Made by a program: the position numbers and the translations under genes. Positions 27,190 to 34,687 of a stretch of DNA of 38,671 bases are shown piece after piece. Under the pieces are notes generated by a model. It did no database searches and was not told the DNA's origin. It saw nothing but the letters and a program-made list of their open reading frames with translations. Source of the stretch: Streptomyces coryli. GTDB taxonomy: Bacteria; Actinomycetota; Actinomycetes; Streptomycetales; Streptomycetaceae. Location of the stretch: assembly GCF_011044975.1 (NCBI RefSeq), contig NZ_JAAKZV010000053.1:1-38671 (forward strand), in the 5' to 3' direction. Numbering within the stretch: position 1 is the stretch's first letter; each line of letters opens with the position of its first letter.

Positions 27190-27217
27190 GCTCGGCCAAC
27201 GTAAGGAATGATCTGAA

Positions 27218-27994
27218 ATGGCCAAGCGCATCGATATCAACGGCCTGAACGCCTACTACGGCGACTTCAAGGCGATCGAGGACATCTCCATGTCCGTCGA
27301 GCCCAAGTCGGTCACGGCCTTCATCGGCCCCTCCGGCTGCGGCAAGTCCACCTTCCTCCGCACCCTCAACCGCATGCACGAGGTCGCCTCCGGCGGCCGC
27401 GTCGAGGGCGAGGTGCTGCTGGACGGCGAGAACCTCTACGGTCCCGGCGTCGATCCGGTCGCGGTCCGGCGCGTGGTCGGGATGGTCTTCCAGCGCCCGA
27501 ACCCGTTCCCCACGATGTCGATCTACGACAACGTGGCCGCGGGTCTGAAGCTCAACGGCGGCGTGAAGAAGTCCGACCTCGACGGCGTCGTCGAGGAGTC
27601 GCTGAAGGGCGCCAACCTCTGGAACGAGGTCAAGGACCGCCTGAACAAGCCCGGCTCCGGCCTCTCCGGCGGCCAGCAGCAGCGCCTGTGCATCGCGCGG
27701 GCCATCGCCGTACAGCCGCAGGTGCTGCTCATGGACGAGCCCTGCTCCGCCCTCGACCCGATCTCGACGCTCGCGATCGAGGACCTGATGGCGAAGCTGA
27801 AGGACCAGTTCACGATCGTCATCGTCACGCACAACATGCAGCAGGCGGCGCGCGTCTCGGACCGCACGGCCTTCTTCAACCTGGCCGGCGTCGGCCAGCC
27901 GGGCCGCCTGATCGAGGTCGACGACACCCAGAAGATCTTCTCGAATCCGGCGGTCCAGGCGACGGAGGACTACATCTCCGGCCGCTTCGGCTGA
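27218..27994 (+). CDS. pstB: Phosphate ABC transporter ATPase PstB
   Basis: ATPase that drives phosphate import through PstCA. The protein has 258 residues. Walker [10 protein letters not shown] is at 37-45, followed by the Q-loop in [19 protein letters not shown], the signature [14 protein letters not shown], Walker [14 protein letters not shown] and the H-loop [23 protein letters not shown] at the end is the usual PstB C terminus. It is the last gene of pstSCAB. No phoU follows, but a PhoU-like DUF47 gene is in the convergent pit operon. Two strong hairpins end the transcript. Confidence 0.98.
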   Translation: MAKRIDINGLNAYYGDFKAIEDISMSVEPKSVTAFIGPSGCGKSTFLRTLNRMHEVASGGRVEGEVLLDGENLYGPGVDPVAVRRVVGMVFQRPNPFPTMSIYDNVAAGLKLNGGVKKSDLDGVVEESLKGANLWNEVKDRLNKPGSGLSGGQQQRLCIARAIAVQPQVLLMDEPCSALDPISTLAIEDLMAKLKDQFTIVIVTHNMQQAARVSDRTAFFNLAGVGQPGRLIEVDDTQKIFSNPAVQATEDYISGRFG

Positions 27995-28012
27995 CCCCGG
28001 AACCCCCCAGCC

Positions 28013-28050
28013 CGTCTTGCGGCGCTGCATGGCGGTGCCGCCGCAAGACG
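28013..28050. terminator. First terminator hairpin between pstB and pit
   Basis: A perfect 12-bp stem, CGTCTTGCGGCG (28013-28024) with CGCCGCAAGACG (28039-28050), around a 14-base loop. It lies 19 bases after the pstB stop and directly before a second hairpin, between convergent operons. Confidence 0.7.
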
Positions 28051-28052
28051 AA

Positions 28053-28081
28053 GGGCCCGCCCCCGGGGAGGGGGCGGGCCC
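28053..28081. terminator. Second terminator hairpin between pstB and pit
   Basis: A perfect 12-bp G/C stem, GGGCCCGCCCCC (28053-28064) with GGGGGCGGGCCC (28070-28081), and a five-base loop. It begins two bases after the first hairpin and ends 22 bases before the pit stop on the other strand, so it can act on both converging transcripts. Confidence 0.78.
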
Positions 28082-28103
28082 GGTTTCATGTCGTACGAGC
28101 GGG

Positions 28104-29099
28104 CTACTCGAAGATCAGGTGCACGATCAGATAGCAGAAGGCGGCCACCGCGGCGGCGGCCGGCATCGTGATGAACCAGCCCGCCACGATGTTCTTCGCG
28201 ACGCCCCAGCGGACCGCCTTCACGCGCTTCGTGGCGCCGGCACCCATGATCGCCGAGGTGATCACGTGGGTGGTGGAGATCGGCGCGGAGAAGACGTACG
28301 AGGCGCTGTACATGATGCTCGCCGCCGTGGTCTCCGCCGCGAAGCCCTGCGACGGCTGCAGCTCGATGATCCGCCGCCCCAGCGTCCGCATGATCCGCCA
28401 GCCGCCCGCGTACGTACCGAGCGACAGCATCAGCGCACACGCGAACTTGACCCACAGCGGGATCTCGTGACCGTCGGTCTTGCCCGCGATGATCAGGGCC
28501 ATCACCACGATGCCCATCGTCTTCGCCGCGTCCTGCAGACCGTGGCCGAGGGCCATCGCCGCCGCCGAGATGGTCTGCGCGATGCGGAAGCCGCGCTGCG
28601 CCTTGTGCGGGTTGGAGTTACGGAAGAGCCACAGGATCGCCGTCATCACCAGATAGCCGGCCCCGAGGCCGACGATCGGCGAGACGAACATCGGGATCAC
28701 GACCTTCTCGAAGACGCCGCTCCAGATGACGCCGATGCCACCCGCGAGCGCGGCGCCGACCATGCCGCCGAACAGGGCGTGCGAGGACGACGAGGGCAGG
28801 CCGAAGTACCAGGTGATCAGGTTCCAGGCGATCGCGCCGACCAGCGCCGAGAACAGGATCCACATCCCGTGGTCCCCGTGCGGCGTCTCGATGATCCCCT
28901 TGCTGACGGTCTTGGCCACGCCGGAGCCGAGAAAGGCGCCGGCGAGGTTCATGACCGCCGCCATCAGCAGCGCCGCCCGCGGCGTCAGCGCGCGCGTCGA
29001 CACCGAGGTGGCGATCGCGTTCGCAGAGTCGTGGAAGCCGTTCGTATATGTGAAGAACAGCGCGACGCCGATGGTGAGAACGAGGGCGAACGTATCCAA
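28104..29099 (-). CDS. Low-affinity inorganic phosphate transporter (Pit family)
   Basis: A 331-residue secondary phosphate transporter with about ten hydrophobic helices. The two inverted PiT signatures are GFHDSANAIATSVSTRAL near residue 22 and, in the second half, SAPISTTHVITSAIMGAG. WNLITWYFGLPSSSSHALFG is also diagnostic. The start is an unusual TTG at 29099 (MDTFALVLTIG): AAGGAG, which overlaps the stop of the upstream DUF47 gene, lies 11 bases before it, and no ATG or GTG fits. The DUF47-pit pair is a single unit, with DUF47 as the likely accessory regulator. It corresponds to the PitH2-type transporter next to pst in Streptomyces, which is known to be phosphate-controlled there. Confidence 0.95.
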   Translation of the reverse strand: MDTFALVLTIGVALFFTYTNGFHDSANAIATSVSTRALTPRAALLMAAVMNLAGAFLGSGVAKTVSKGIIETPHGDHGMWILFSALVGAIAWNLITWYFGLPSSSSHALFGGMVGAALAGGIGVIWSGVFEKVVIPMFVSPIVGLGAGYLVMTAILWLFRNSNPHKAQRGFRIAQTISAAAMALGHGLQDAAKTMGIVVMALIIAGKTDGHEIPLWVKFACALMLSLGTYAGGWRIMRTLGRRIIELQPSQGFAAETTAASIMYSASYVFSAPISTTHVITSAIMGAGATKRVKAVRWGVAKNIVAGWFITMPAAAAVAAFCYLIVHLIFE

Positions 29100-29104
29100 G
29101 GGGT

Positions 29105-29725
29105 TCAGGACTCCTTGACCGCGATGGTCTCAATCGTGTTCGCCACGTGCTCGAAGGCGTCGGCGGCCTCTTCGAGTACGTCCACGACCTGCTTGAGCTT
29201 CAGCACCTCGATCGCGTCGTACTTGCCGTTGAAGAGGTGGGCCAGCAGCTTGCGGTGGATCTGGTCGGCCTGGTTCTCGAGGCGGTTCACCTCGATCCAG
29301 TACTCCGGAAGGTTGTCGAGGGTGCGCAGATGGGGCATCGCCTCGGCGGTCAGCTCAGCGGCCCTGGCGAGCACCTCGACCTGCTGCTCGACGCCCTTGG
29401 GGAGCTCGTCGATCTGGTACAGCACGACCAGGTCGACGGCCTCCTCCATGAAGTCCATGCAGTCGTCGAGCGACGACGCGAGACGGTAGATGTCCTCGCG
29501 GTCGAACGGCGTGATGAACGAGGCATTCAGCTGGTGGAGGATGGCGTGCGTGGCGTCGTCGCCCGCATGCTCGGCGGCGCGCATGCGCTCCGCGATCTCC
29601 GCGCGCGCGGAGGAATCCGCCCCAAGCAGTTCCATGAGGAGCTTCGAGCCGGTCACGATGTTGTCCGCAGATGCGGCGAACATGTCGTAGAAGCTCGTCT
29701 CCCTGGGGGTAAGACGAAATCGCAC
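29105..29725 (-). CDS. DUF47 PhoU-like phosphate transport regulator
   Basis: A 206-residue all-helical protein of the DUF47/PhoU-like group, which accompanies Pit transporters and may gate them or sense metal-phosphate. It starts GTG 29725 with GAGGA seven bases upstream. It begins VRFRLTPRETSFYDMFAASA and contains two PhoU-like helical repeats with acidic motifs: EHAGDDATHAILHQL with FDREDIYRLASSLDD, then ENQADQIHRKLL with EVLKLKQVVDVLEEAAD. Both E-x-x-x-D clusters are candidate metal ligands. It lies five bases upstream of pit. Its promoter faces csoR across 179 bases, and that gap holds the CsoR operator and a PHO-box-like array. Confidence 0.93.
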   Translation of the reverse strand: MRFRLTPRETSFYDMFAASADNIVTGSKLLMELLGADSSARAEIAERMRAAEHAGDDATHAILHQLNASFITPFDREDIYRLASSLDDCMDFMEEAVDLVVLYQIDELPKGVEQQVEVLARAAELTAEAMPHLRTLDNLPEYWIEVNRLENQADQIHRKLLAHLFNGKYDAIEVLKLKQVVDVLEEAADAFEHVANTIETIAVKES

Positions 29726-29790
29726 GGTGTGGTCCTCAAGGAAAATACAGCGGATGCGTCTCGATGATGCTAGGCGCATCACGCGAGCAC

Positions 29791-29839
29791 GGCGAACCGG
29801 CACCCGTACCTCGGGTAACCCCGCGTCGCCGCGGTAAAC
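29791..29839 (-). promoter_or_regulatory. Degenerate PHO-box-like array upstream of DUF47-pit
   Basis: On the minus strand GTTTACC (29833-29839), GTTACCC (29813-29819) and GTTCGCC (29791-29797) are spaced 20 and 22 bases apart, about two 11-bp units each. This resembles the direct repeats of PhoP sites, though every copy deviates from GTTCACC. Position, 66-114 bases before the DUF47 start, would suit PhoP control of pit. Confidence 0.4.
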
Positions 29840-29848
29840 CGGTAGAAT

Positions 29849-29865
29849 ATACCCCTGGTGGGTAT
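29849..29865. promoter_or_regulatory. CsoR operator
   Basis: A palindrome with arms ATACCC and GGGTAT around CTGGT (29849-29865), the A/T-flanked G/C-tract pattern of CsoR sites. It abuts a TAGAAT sequence (29843-29848) that could be the -10 of csoR and lies 39 bases before the csoR start. Bound CsoR would block its own promoter; copper release would derepress it. Confidence 0.8.
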
Positions 29866-29904
29866 GCAACAGGGCGTGGAGCCCATAAAACGGGAGGAGC
29901 CGTC

Positions 29905-30234
29905 ATGAGCGCGGAAACCGTAGAGACCGTAGAAGGGGCCCCCACGCACACCGGCCCGCACGGCTACAGCAAGGAGAAGGACCTCCACCTCAAGCGGCTG
30001 CGCCGGATCGAGGGGCAGATCCGCGGCCTGCAGCGCATGGTCGAGGAGGACGTCTACTGCATCGACATACTCACCCAGGTCTCGGCCGGCACCAAGGCGC
30101 TGCAGTCCTTCGCCGTCCAGCTGCTCCAGGAGCACCTGCGGCACTGCGTCGCCGACGCCGCCGCGGGCGGGGGCGATGTCGACGAGAAGGTGGAGGAGGC
30201 GACGGCGGCAATTGCGAGGCTGCTGCGGTCGTAG
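29905..30234 (+). CDS. csoR: Copper-sensing transcriptional repressor CsoR
   Basis: A 109-residue DUF156-family metal sensor. The Cu(I) ligands are in place: Cys52 in DVYCIDIL, and His77 and Cys81 in LQEHLRHCV, with the C-x24-H-x3-C spacing of Streptomyces CsoR. The helix LKRLRRIEGQIRGLQRMVEE carries the basic DNA-binding residues and the conserved KRLRRIEGQ. The first about 25 residues are a disordered extension. ATG 29905 has GGGAGGAG eight bases upstream. The operator in its promoter implies autoregulation. No copA or copZ is adjacent, so it acts in trans on copper genes elsewhere. Position next to pit/pst matches the conserved Streptomyces csoR locus as I recall it. Confidence 0.95.
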   Translation: MSAETVETVEGAPTHTGPHGYSKEKDLHLKRLRRIEGQIRGLQRMVEEDVYCIDILTQVSAGTKALQSFAVQLLQEHLRHCVADAAAGGGDVDEKVEEATAAIARLLRS

Positions 30235-30280
30235 CCGGCGGCCGCGGGGTCTTGGCTGCCGCCCGGCGCTACCGGCCGCG

Positions 30281-30457
30281 CTACTCGAACTGCCGCTCGT
30301 CCGCCGAGGCCGGGCGGGACGCCACTTTCAGCACCTCGTCGATCCGGTCGGGGCTCAGCCGTTCCTCAGGTGTGCTGCTCGCCGCGATGATCAATTCCCC
30401 GCACAGCTCGATCTCGGCGAGTGCCACATGGTCCTGGACGGTCGTTCCGGGAGCCAC
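30281..30457 (-). CDS. 58-residue conserved-looking hypothetical protein
   Basis: A short gene from GTG 30457 with GAGG seven bases upstream, giving a good ribosome-binding site. The protein starts MAPGTTVQDHVALAEIELCG, followed by ELIIAASSTPEERLSPDRID and a Glu-terminated end. It is acidic with a hydrophobic beta-prone centre, and codon usage is typical of the host. It lies tail to tail with csoR, 46 bases apart. It has no membrane segment and no domain I can name. Streptomyces genomes carry small proteins with this type of start, but I cannot cite a function. Confidence 0.72.
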   Translation of the reverse strand: MAPGTTVQDHVALAEIELCGELIIAASSTPEERLSPDRIDEVLKVASRPASADERQFE

Positions 30458-30633
30458 GCAATCACCTCGCTTTCTCCCATCCGGTACCTACCGGGGGGCC
30501 ACCACCGCCCAGCGTAGGGAGGGCAACACAGTCCGCGCATGACACGTCTGGACCATTTTCACGCCGCACCCCCTTGCGCAACCGGTGATTTCCGGCTAAT
30601 GCCCCATCCCCCGCAGCAGTGCGCAGCCGTCGC

Positions 30634-31500
30634 TTACGGCTCGACCTTCCCCGCGTAGATGTCCCCGTCGGCCGGCAGCGCCACCTTCACCGGCTCCCCG
30701 AAGCCGTAGATCTCGGTGGTGGAGACGACCTCGACCTCCTGCTGCTGCGCGAACGCGAACTCGTACCGCACCTTCCGCAGCCGCCCGTCGTCGTCCAGAT
30801 AGGCGTCGAAGGGGACCGAGTCCTTCGCGAAACCTTTCGCCGCCGCCTCGAGCGAACCGCGCGCGTACGCCGAAGCGGCCTTCGCCGCCCGGCCGATGTC
30901 GGTGGTGCCGCTGCAGTGCCGCACCGTGTCGCCGCGCAGCCGGTCCTGGCCGTCGCACGTCACCTTGCCCGCGCCGCGCAGGAGTTCGGCGGCGGTGAGC
31001 GGGTCGGTGGCGCCGTTGGTGACGAGATTGCCGTCGGCGAGCTCGGTGGTGTCCAGGCGGAGCCACTTGTCCGAGGGGACGCCCGCGCCGCGGTTCTTCA
31101 TGTACAGCGCGCCGGCGGCGTACAACTCCCGGATGGGCGCGGGCCGCTCGCGGCCGCCGCCGCCCGGGCCGCTCTGCGGCAGCACGATGTCGAGCCGGCC
31201 GCGGCGGGCCCCGTAATCGAAGCCGCCGGTGCCGCGGACGGTGACGCGGGTGCCGCCGCTGTTCATCTGCATGGCCGTGCGGGCGGCCGAACTCCCGCTC
31301 TTCACCAGGCCGTCGGCGGCGTCGCGCACCGCCCGCGCCATCCGCGCGGGGTCGCCGGAGGAGCGGCCGTCGGCGATCGCGCCGTGCTCCGAGCATCCGG
31401 CCGCGGCGAGACAGGAGAACACCGCGAAGGCCGCGGCCGACGCCGCGCTCGACCGGACCGCGCGTGTCAGCGGTTGCCTCGTCGCGTTTGACCTGCCCAC
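30634..31500 (-). CDS. Secreted lipoprotein, LppX/LprG-like fold suspected
   Basis: A 288-residue putative lipoprotein. The signal region is Arg-rich, then AFAVFSCLAAAGC with a lipobox ending in AAGC. The mature part has a short helix (ARMARAVRDAADGLVKSGSS) and then alternating short strands: TRVTVRGTGGFDYGARRGRL, ELYAAGALYMKNRG, KWLRLDTTELA, and C-terminal DAYLDDDGRLRKVRYEF with QQQEVEVVSTTEIYGFGEPV. This order (leader helix, half-barrel of antiparallel strands, late alpha helices) is that of LppX/LprAFG and LolA-like lipid-carrier lipoproteins. Two mature cysteines (KVTCDGQ and RHCSGT) may pair. GTG 31500 is a tentative start with a weak site; the frame stays open further upstream. Function unknown. 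Confidence 0.75.
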   Translation of the reverse strand: MGRSNATRQPLTRAVRSSAASAAAFAVFSCLAAAGCSEHGAIADGRSSGDPARMARAVRDAADGLVKSGSSAARTAMQMNSGGTRVTVRGTGGFDYGARRGRLDIVLPQSGPGGGGRERPAPIRELYAAGALYMKNRGAGVPSDKWLRLDTTELADGNLVTNGATDPLTAAELLRGAGKVTCDGQDRLRGDTVRHCSGTTDIGRAAKAASAYARGSLEAAAKGFAKDSVPFDAYLDDDGRLRKVRYEFAFAQQQEVEVVSTTEIYGFGEPVKVALPADGDIYAGKVEP

Positions 31501-31613
31501 GGATGACCTGCCTACCCCGGCCCCAGAATGGCCCCAGAATCGTTTCGATTCGGATAACGAAGCCGGGCAGGCTGCGTCACGGCTGTTCGCCGTATCGCGA
31601 ACGCCGGGGGTCG

Positions 31614-31820
31614 TTAACCAGCCGTGTGTCCGGCCGCGTCCTCGCGCGCCCGCACCCGGGCCCGGCGGGCGGGACCGGTCCAGCCGCAGCTGCAGCGGGC
31701 CAGTGCGAAGGAACCCGTCTCCTCGGTGGACGTCACATGCGCCTCGCCGTCCGCGACCGCGTGGTGCGGCGGCTGGCGGCGGGCGGGTCCGGGGCGGTTT
31801 CCGGGGCCGTGGTTGAGCAC
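31614..31820 (-). CDS. 68-residue protein with RCSCGW motif
   Basis: A short gene from GTG 31820 preceded by GGTGG. The protein starts MLNHGPGNRPGPARRQPPHH, then AVADGEAHVTSTEETGSFAL, and ends with ARCSCGWTGPARRARVRARE and a short tail. The CxC pair followed by Gly-Trp in a basic region resembles half of a small zinc ribbon, with nearby histidines as possible further ligands. The VTSTEETGSFALARCSCGW type of segment is one I recall from small Streptomyces proteins of unknown role. A GTG inside the frame (VTSTEE) could be an alternative start. It lies between the lipoprotein gene and the divergent flavoenzyme. Confidence 0.65.
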   Translation of the reverse strand: MLNHGPGNRPGPARRQPPHHAVADGEAHVTSTEETGSFALARCSCGWTGPARRARVRAREDAAGHTAG

Positions 31821-31972
31821 ATCGCCACCGTACCTGGCGCGCGGACGGTGCACCCCCGGGCCCGGTCGGGAGTGCATCTGTGCGCCCCCGCGCGCCGGTC
31901 CGCAGCCTGTGGATTACTGCTGAGTACGCCCGGGGTCTGGCGGTTCCGGCCCGGCTGCGATGCACTGTCCCG

Positions 31973-33559
31973 ATGGACAGGCGGAAGGTCATCAAGGCAG
32001 GGCTTGCGGCGGGGGTGGTGGGCGGCGCGAGCGCGGCGCTGACGACCGGGTGCACGGGCGGCGACGGCGGCGGCAAGGACGACAAGCCGGGCCGCAAGCC
32101 CCCCGGCGGCAGCGGCAGGAAGGCCGACTGGGCCGCGCTCGCCGGCTCCCTCGAAGGCAAGCTGGTACGGCCCGACGACGGCGCGTACCGGACCGCCCGG
32201 CAGCTCTACAACTCCCGCTACGACAGCCTCGAACCAGCCGCCATCGCCTACATATCCTCGGCCGCCGACGCCCGCGAATGCCTGGAATTCGCCCGCCGCG
32301 CCCGCGTCCCGGTCGCCATCCGCAGCGGCGGCCACTCCTACGGCGGTTACTCCAGCGGCAACGGCCGGCTGATCGTCGACGTCTCCGCCCTCGACTCGGT
32401 CGAGGCGTCGCGGAAGAGCGCGGTGATCGGCGCCGGCGCCCGCCTCATCGACGTCTACTCCGGCCTGTCCACCTCCGGCCGCACCGTCCCCGCGGGCTCG
32501 TGCGCGACCGTCGGCATCGCCGGACTCACCCTCGGCGGCGGCCACGGCGTCGTCTCCCGGGCGTATGGGCTGACCTGCGACAGCCTCAGCGGCGCCACGG
32601 TCGTCACGGCGGACGGCAAGATCCGCGAGGTGTCGGCGAAGCGCGACAAGGACCTCTTCTGGGCGCTGCGCGGCGCGGGCAACGGCAACTTCGGCGTCGT
32701 CACCGAGCTGCGCTTCCGTACGCACAAGGCGTCGGACGTCGTCATGGCGCAGATGTCCTGGCCGTGGTCGAAGGCGGCCGCGGTGCTGCGCGCCTGGCAG
32801 CGCTGGGGCCCCGACCAGCCCGACGAGATCTGGTCGGCCTGCCACCTCGGCGCCAACGCGGGCGCCGACCCCACCATCTCCGTCAGCGCCCTGTCGCTGG
32901 GCGACGAGGACGACCTCAAGGACGCCATCGACCGCCTCGCCGACGCTCCCGGCGGGCCGGGGCAGGCGAAGTCGGTGAACGTCAGCACGGTCACGTATCA
33001 GCACGCGATGAACGTCTACGCCGGGTGCACGGCGGTCGGCGTTGAGCAGTGCCACCTGCCCGGTGCGGTGCCGGGGCGCAATCGCGACGGGGTGATGAAG
33101 CGCGAGGCGTCGTCGGCGCGCTCGGACTTCTTCGACGGCGGCATCGGGGAGGCGGGCGTCCGGGCGCTGGTCGAGCACGCGGAACGGGCGAGCAAGGCCG
33201 GGCGCGGCGTCGACGGGATGATCCTGCTGACCGCGATGGGCGGCGCCGTGAACCGGGTCGGGGAGGACGAGACGGCCTTCGTGCACCGCGGCACGCGGGT
33301 GCTCGCGCAGTACTACGCAAAATGGGCGGGCGAGGACGCATCGGACGGCCGGAGCTCCCCGAAGCCCGCCGAAGCCTGGCTGGATCGCACCCATGCGGCG
33401 CTGCGGCGTGATGCCTCGGGGGCGGCGTATCAGAACTATGCGGATCCGCGGCTGAAGGGGTGGCGGAAGGCGTATTACGGGGGCGCGGTGAAGCGGCTGG
33501 AGCGGGTGAAGGAGCGGTATGACGGGGAACGGTTGTTCTCGTATCCGCAGGGGTTGTGA
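31973..33559 (+). CDS. Berberine-bridge-type FAD oxidoreductase, Tat-exported lipoprotein
   Basis: A 528-residue secreted flavoenzyme. The N terminus DRRKVIKAGLAAG is a twin-arginine signal, and LTTGC (Cys27) forms a lipobox, so it is probably a Tat lipoprotein. A Gly/Lys/Pro-rich spacer follows. The FAD-binding PCMH domain contains IRSGGHSYGGYSSGNGRLIV with His121 and PAGSCATVGIAGLTLGGGHG with Cys177. In the BBE family these residues bind FAD through both the 8-alpha and 6 positions, so bicovalent flavin is predicted. The C terminus has the BBE motif QNYADPRLKGWRKAYYGG. Such enzymes oxidise sugars or alkaloid- and polyketide-type secondary products. No biosynthetic cluster is adjacent, so the substrate is open. 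ATG 31973 starts directly at the Tat motif. Confidence 0.9.
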   Translation: MDRRKVIKAGLAAGVVGGASAALTTGCTGGDGGGKDDKPGRKPPGGSGRKADWAALAGSLEGKLVRPDDGAYRTARQLYNSRYDSLEPAAIAYISSAADARECLEFARRARVPVAIRSGGHSYGGYSSGNGRLIVDVSALDSVEASRKSAVIGAGARLIDVYSGLSTSGRTVPAGSCATVGIAGLTLGGGHGVVSRAYGLTCDSLSGATVVTADGKIREVSAKRDKDLFWALRGAGNGNFGVVTELRFRTHKASDVVMAQMSWPWSKAAAVLRAWQRWGPDQPDEIWSACHLGANAGADPTISVSALSLGDEDDLKDAIDRLADAPGGPGQAKSVNVSTVTYQHAMNVYAGCTAVGVEQCHLPGAVPGRNRDGVMKREASSARSDFFDGGIGEAGVRALVEHAERASKAGRGVDGMILLTAMGGAVNRVGEDETAFVHRGTRVLAQYYAKWAGEDASDGRSSPKPAEAWLDRTHAALRRDASGAAYQNYADPRLKGWRKAYYGGAVKRLERVKERYDGERLFSYPQGL

Positions 33560-33562
33560 CGT

Positions 33563-33596
33563 CCCTCCGGGGGAGGGCGTCCCGCAAGGCGGGACG
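33563..33596. terminator. Two adjacent hairpins after the flavoenzyme gene
   Basis: CCCTCC (33563-33568) pairs with GGAGGG (33572-33577). Immediately after it, CGTCCCGC (33578-33585) pairs with GCGGGACG (33589-33596) around AAG. They lie between convergent genes, just after the plus-strand stop, and fit a terminator for either direction. Confidence 0.6.
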
Positions 33597-33661
33597 GGCC
33601 GGCGCGGGACGTTTCGCAAGCCGCCCACCCTGACTCGCACCGTGCGGGACAGCCGCGGCGG

Positions 33662-34393
33662 CTACGCGGCCTTGCCGGGGTCCTCCCACAGCTGTTGCTC
33701 GGTGCTGCGTCCCGGTGCGGGGATCGCGGCGGCGCCCTCGGCTTCCGCCGTCGAGCCGGGCGCCAGCCATGGCACGTAGCGCACCAGGCGCCCCAGCCAC
33801 GCCGTCCCGAACGGGGCCAGCAGCAGCGCCACCGCCGTGCCCAGCGCGAAGCCGCCGACGACGTCCGACGGGTAGTGCACGCCGAGATAGACCCGGCTCA
33901 GCCCCTCGGTGAGGGCGATGACGAGCGCCGCGATGCCGAAGCGGCGGTCGGCCATGTAGATGCCGACGGCGAGCGCCGCGGCGATCGTCGCGTGGTCGCT
34001 GACGAACGAATAGCCGCCCTTGCCGGACAGCAGCAGCGTGATCCCGTCGTGGTGGTCGACGAAGGGTCTCGGTCTCTCGACGAAGTTGCGCAGCGGCACA
34101 TTGACCAGGATCGCGATCGCCGCGGCGCACGGCGCCCACAGCAGCGCGGCCACCGAGGCGGTGGCCGACTGGGGGTCGGAGCGCCGCACCCGCCACCAGC
34201 AGGCGACGAGCAGCAGTCCGAGGAGCAGCACGAGACCGTACTCACCCGCGAAGGCGATGCTCCGGTCCAGCCAGTGCGGCGTGGAGCCGGCGATGCCGTT
34301 GATGTCCTGCAGCACGGACACGTCCGGGTTGGAGCCGCTCGGCGGTGCTCCGGCGACAGAGGTGGGGGTGTCGTCGTCGTACGGCCATGGCAT
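33662..34393 (-). CDS. PAP2-family membrane phosphatase
   Basis: A 243-residue integral membrane phosphatase of the type 2 phosphatidic acid phosphatase superfamily. It has about five or six hydrophobic helices, the first near residue 47-65. The three catalytic motifs are NFVERPRPF (Arg-Pro pair preceded by a basic residue), YSFVSDHATIAAAL (the SGH-type motif with Ser-Asp-His in place of Ser-Gly-His) and LSRVYLGVHYPSDVVGG (Arg, catalytic His and Asp). Likely substrates are undecaprenyl diphosphate or phosphatidate-type lipids at the outer face of the membrane. A Pro/Glu/Ala-rich C-terminal tail is cytosolic or unstructured. It starts ATG 34393 and is convergent with the flavoenzyme. Confidence 0.92.
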   Translation of the reverse strand: MPWPYDDDTPTSVAGAPPSGSNPDVSVLQDINGIAGSTPHWLDRSIAFAGEYGLVLLLGLLLVACWWRVRRSDPQSATASVAALLWAPCAAAIAILVNVPLRNFVERPRPFVDHHDGITLLLSGKGGYSFVSDHATIAAALAVGIYMADRRFGIAALVIALTEGLSRVYLGVHYPSDVVGGFALGTAVALLLAPFGTAWLGRLVRYVPWLAPGSTAEAEGAAAIPAPGRSTEQQLWEDPGKAA

Positions 34394-34650
34394 GTGCTGG
34401 CGCCCGTCCTTCGCTCGTGGGGGGTGGCTGTTCGCGTGCGGGTGGCCTCCGTGGTCAGTGGTGGCTACTGGCGCTTGCTGGTTCCCTTGGTCTTTCCGGC
34501 AGTTGTACCGGGTTACGTCGCGTTCCGCACCATGAGAACGCGACAGGAGTAACGCCGGTTCCGGGCCTTACCGAAAGATCACCTGTCGGTTATCGAGCGG
34601 TGACCGAAGCGCGGCCGGGCGGCTGCCGGACCGCTGTCTCCCTGCCGCCA

Positions 34651-34687
34651 CACCGCTTGGGCAGCACCGCCTCACCGCTTGGGCAGC
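34651..34687. repeat. 15-bp direct repeat at the transglycosylase stop codon
   Basis: CACCGCTTGGGCAGC occurs at 34651-34665 and again at 34673-34687. The second copy encodes the last residues LPKR and stop of the minus-strand gene; the first lies just beyond it. It looks like a short local duplication of the gene end. Confidence 0.6.

Noticed and set aside
30634-32160. A 508-codon minus-strand frame suggesting a larger protein fused to the lipoprotein
   Set aside because: The N-terminal 220 codons are low complexity, overlap the 68-aa gene and the flavoenzyme start, and the lipobox marks the true N terminus.
31733-33640. A 635-codon minus-strand frame across the flavoenzyme
   Set aside because: No recognisable domain, composition typical of antisense shadow; the plus-strand BBE enzyme is clear.
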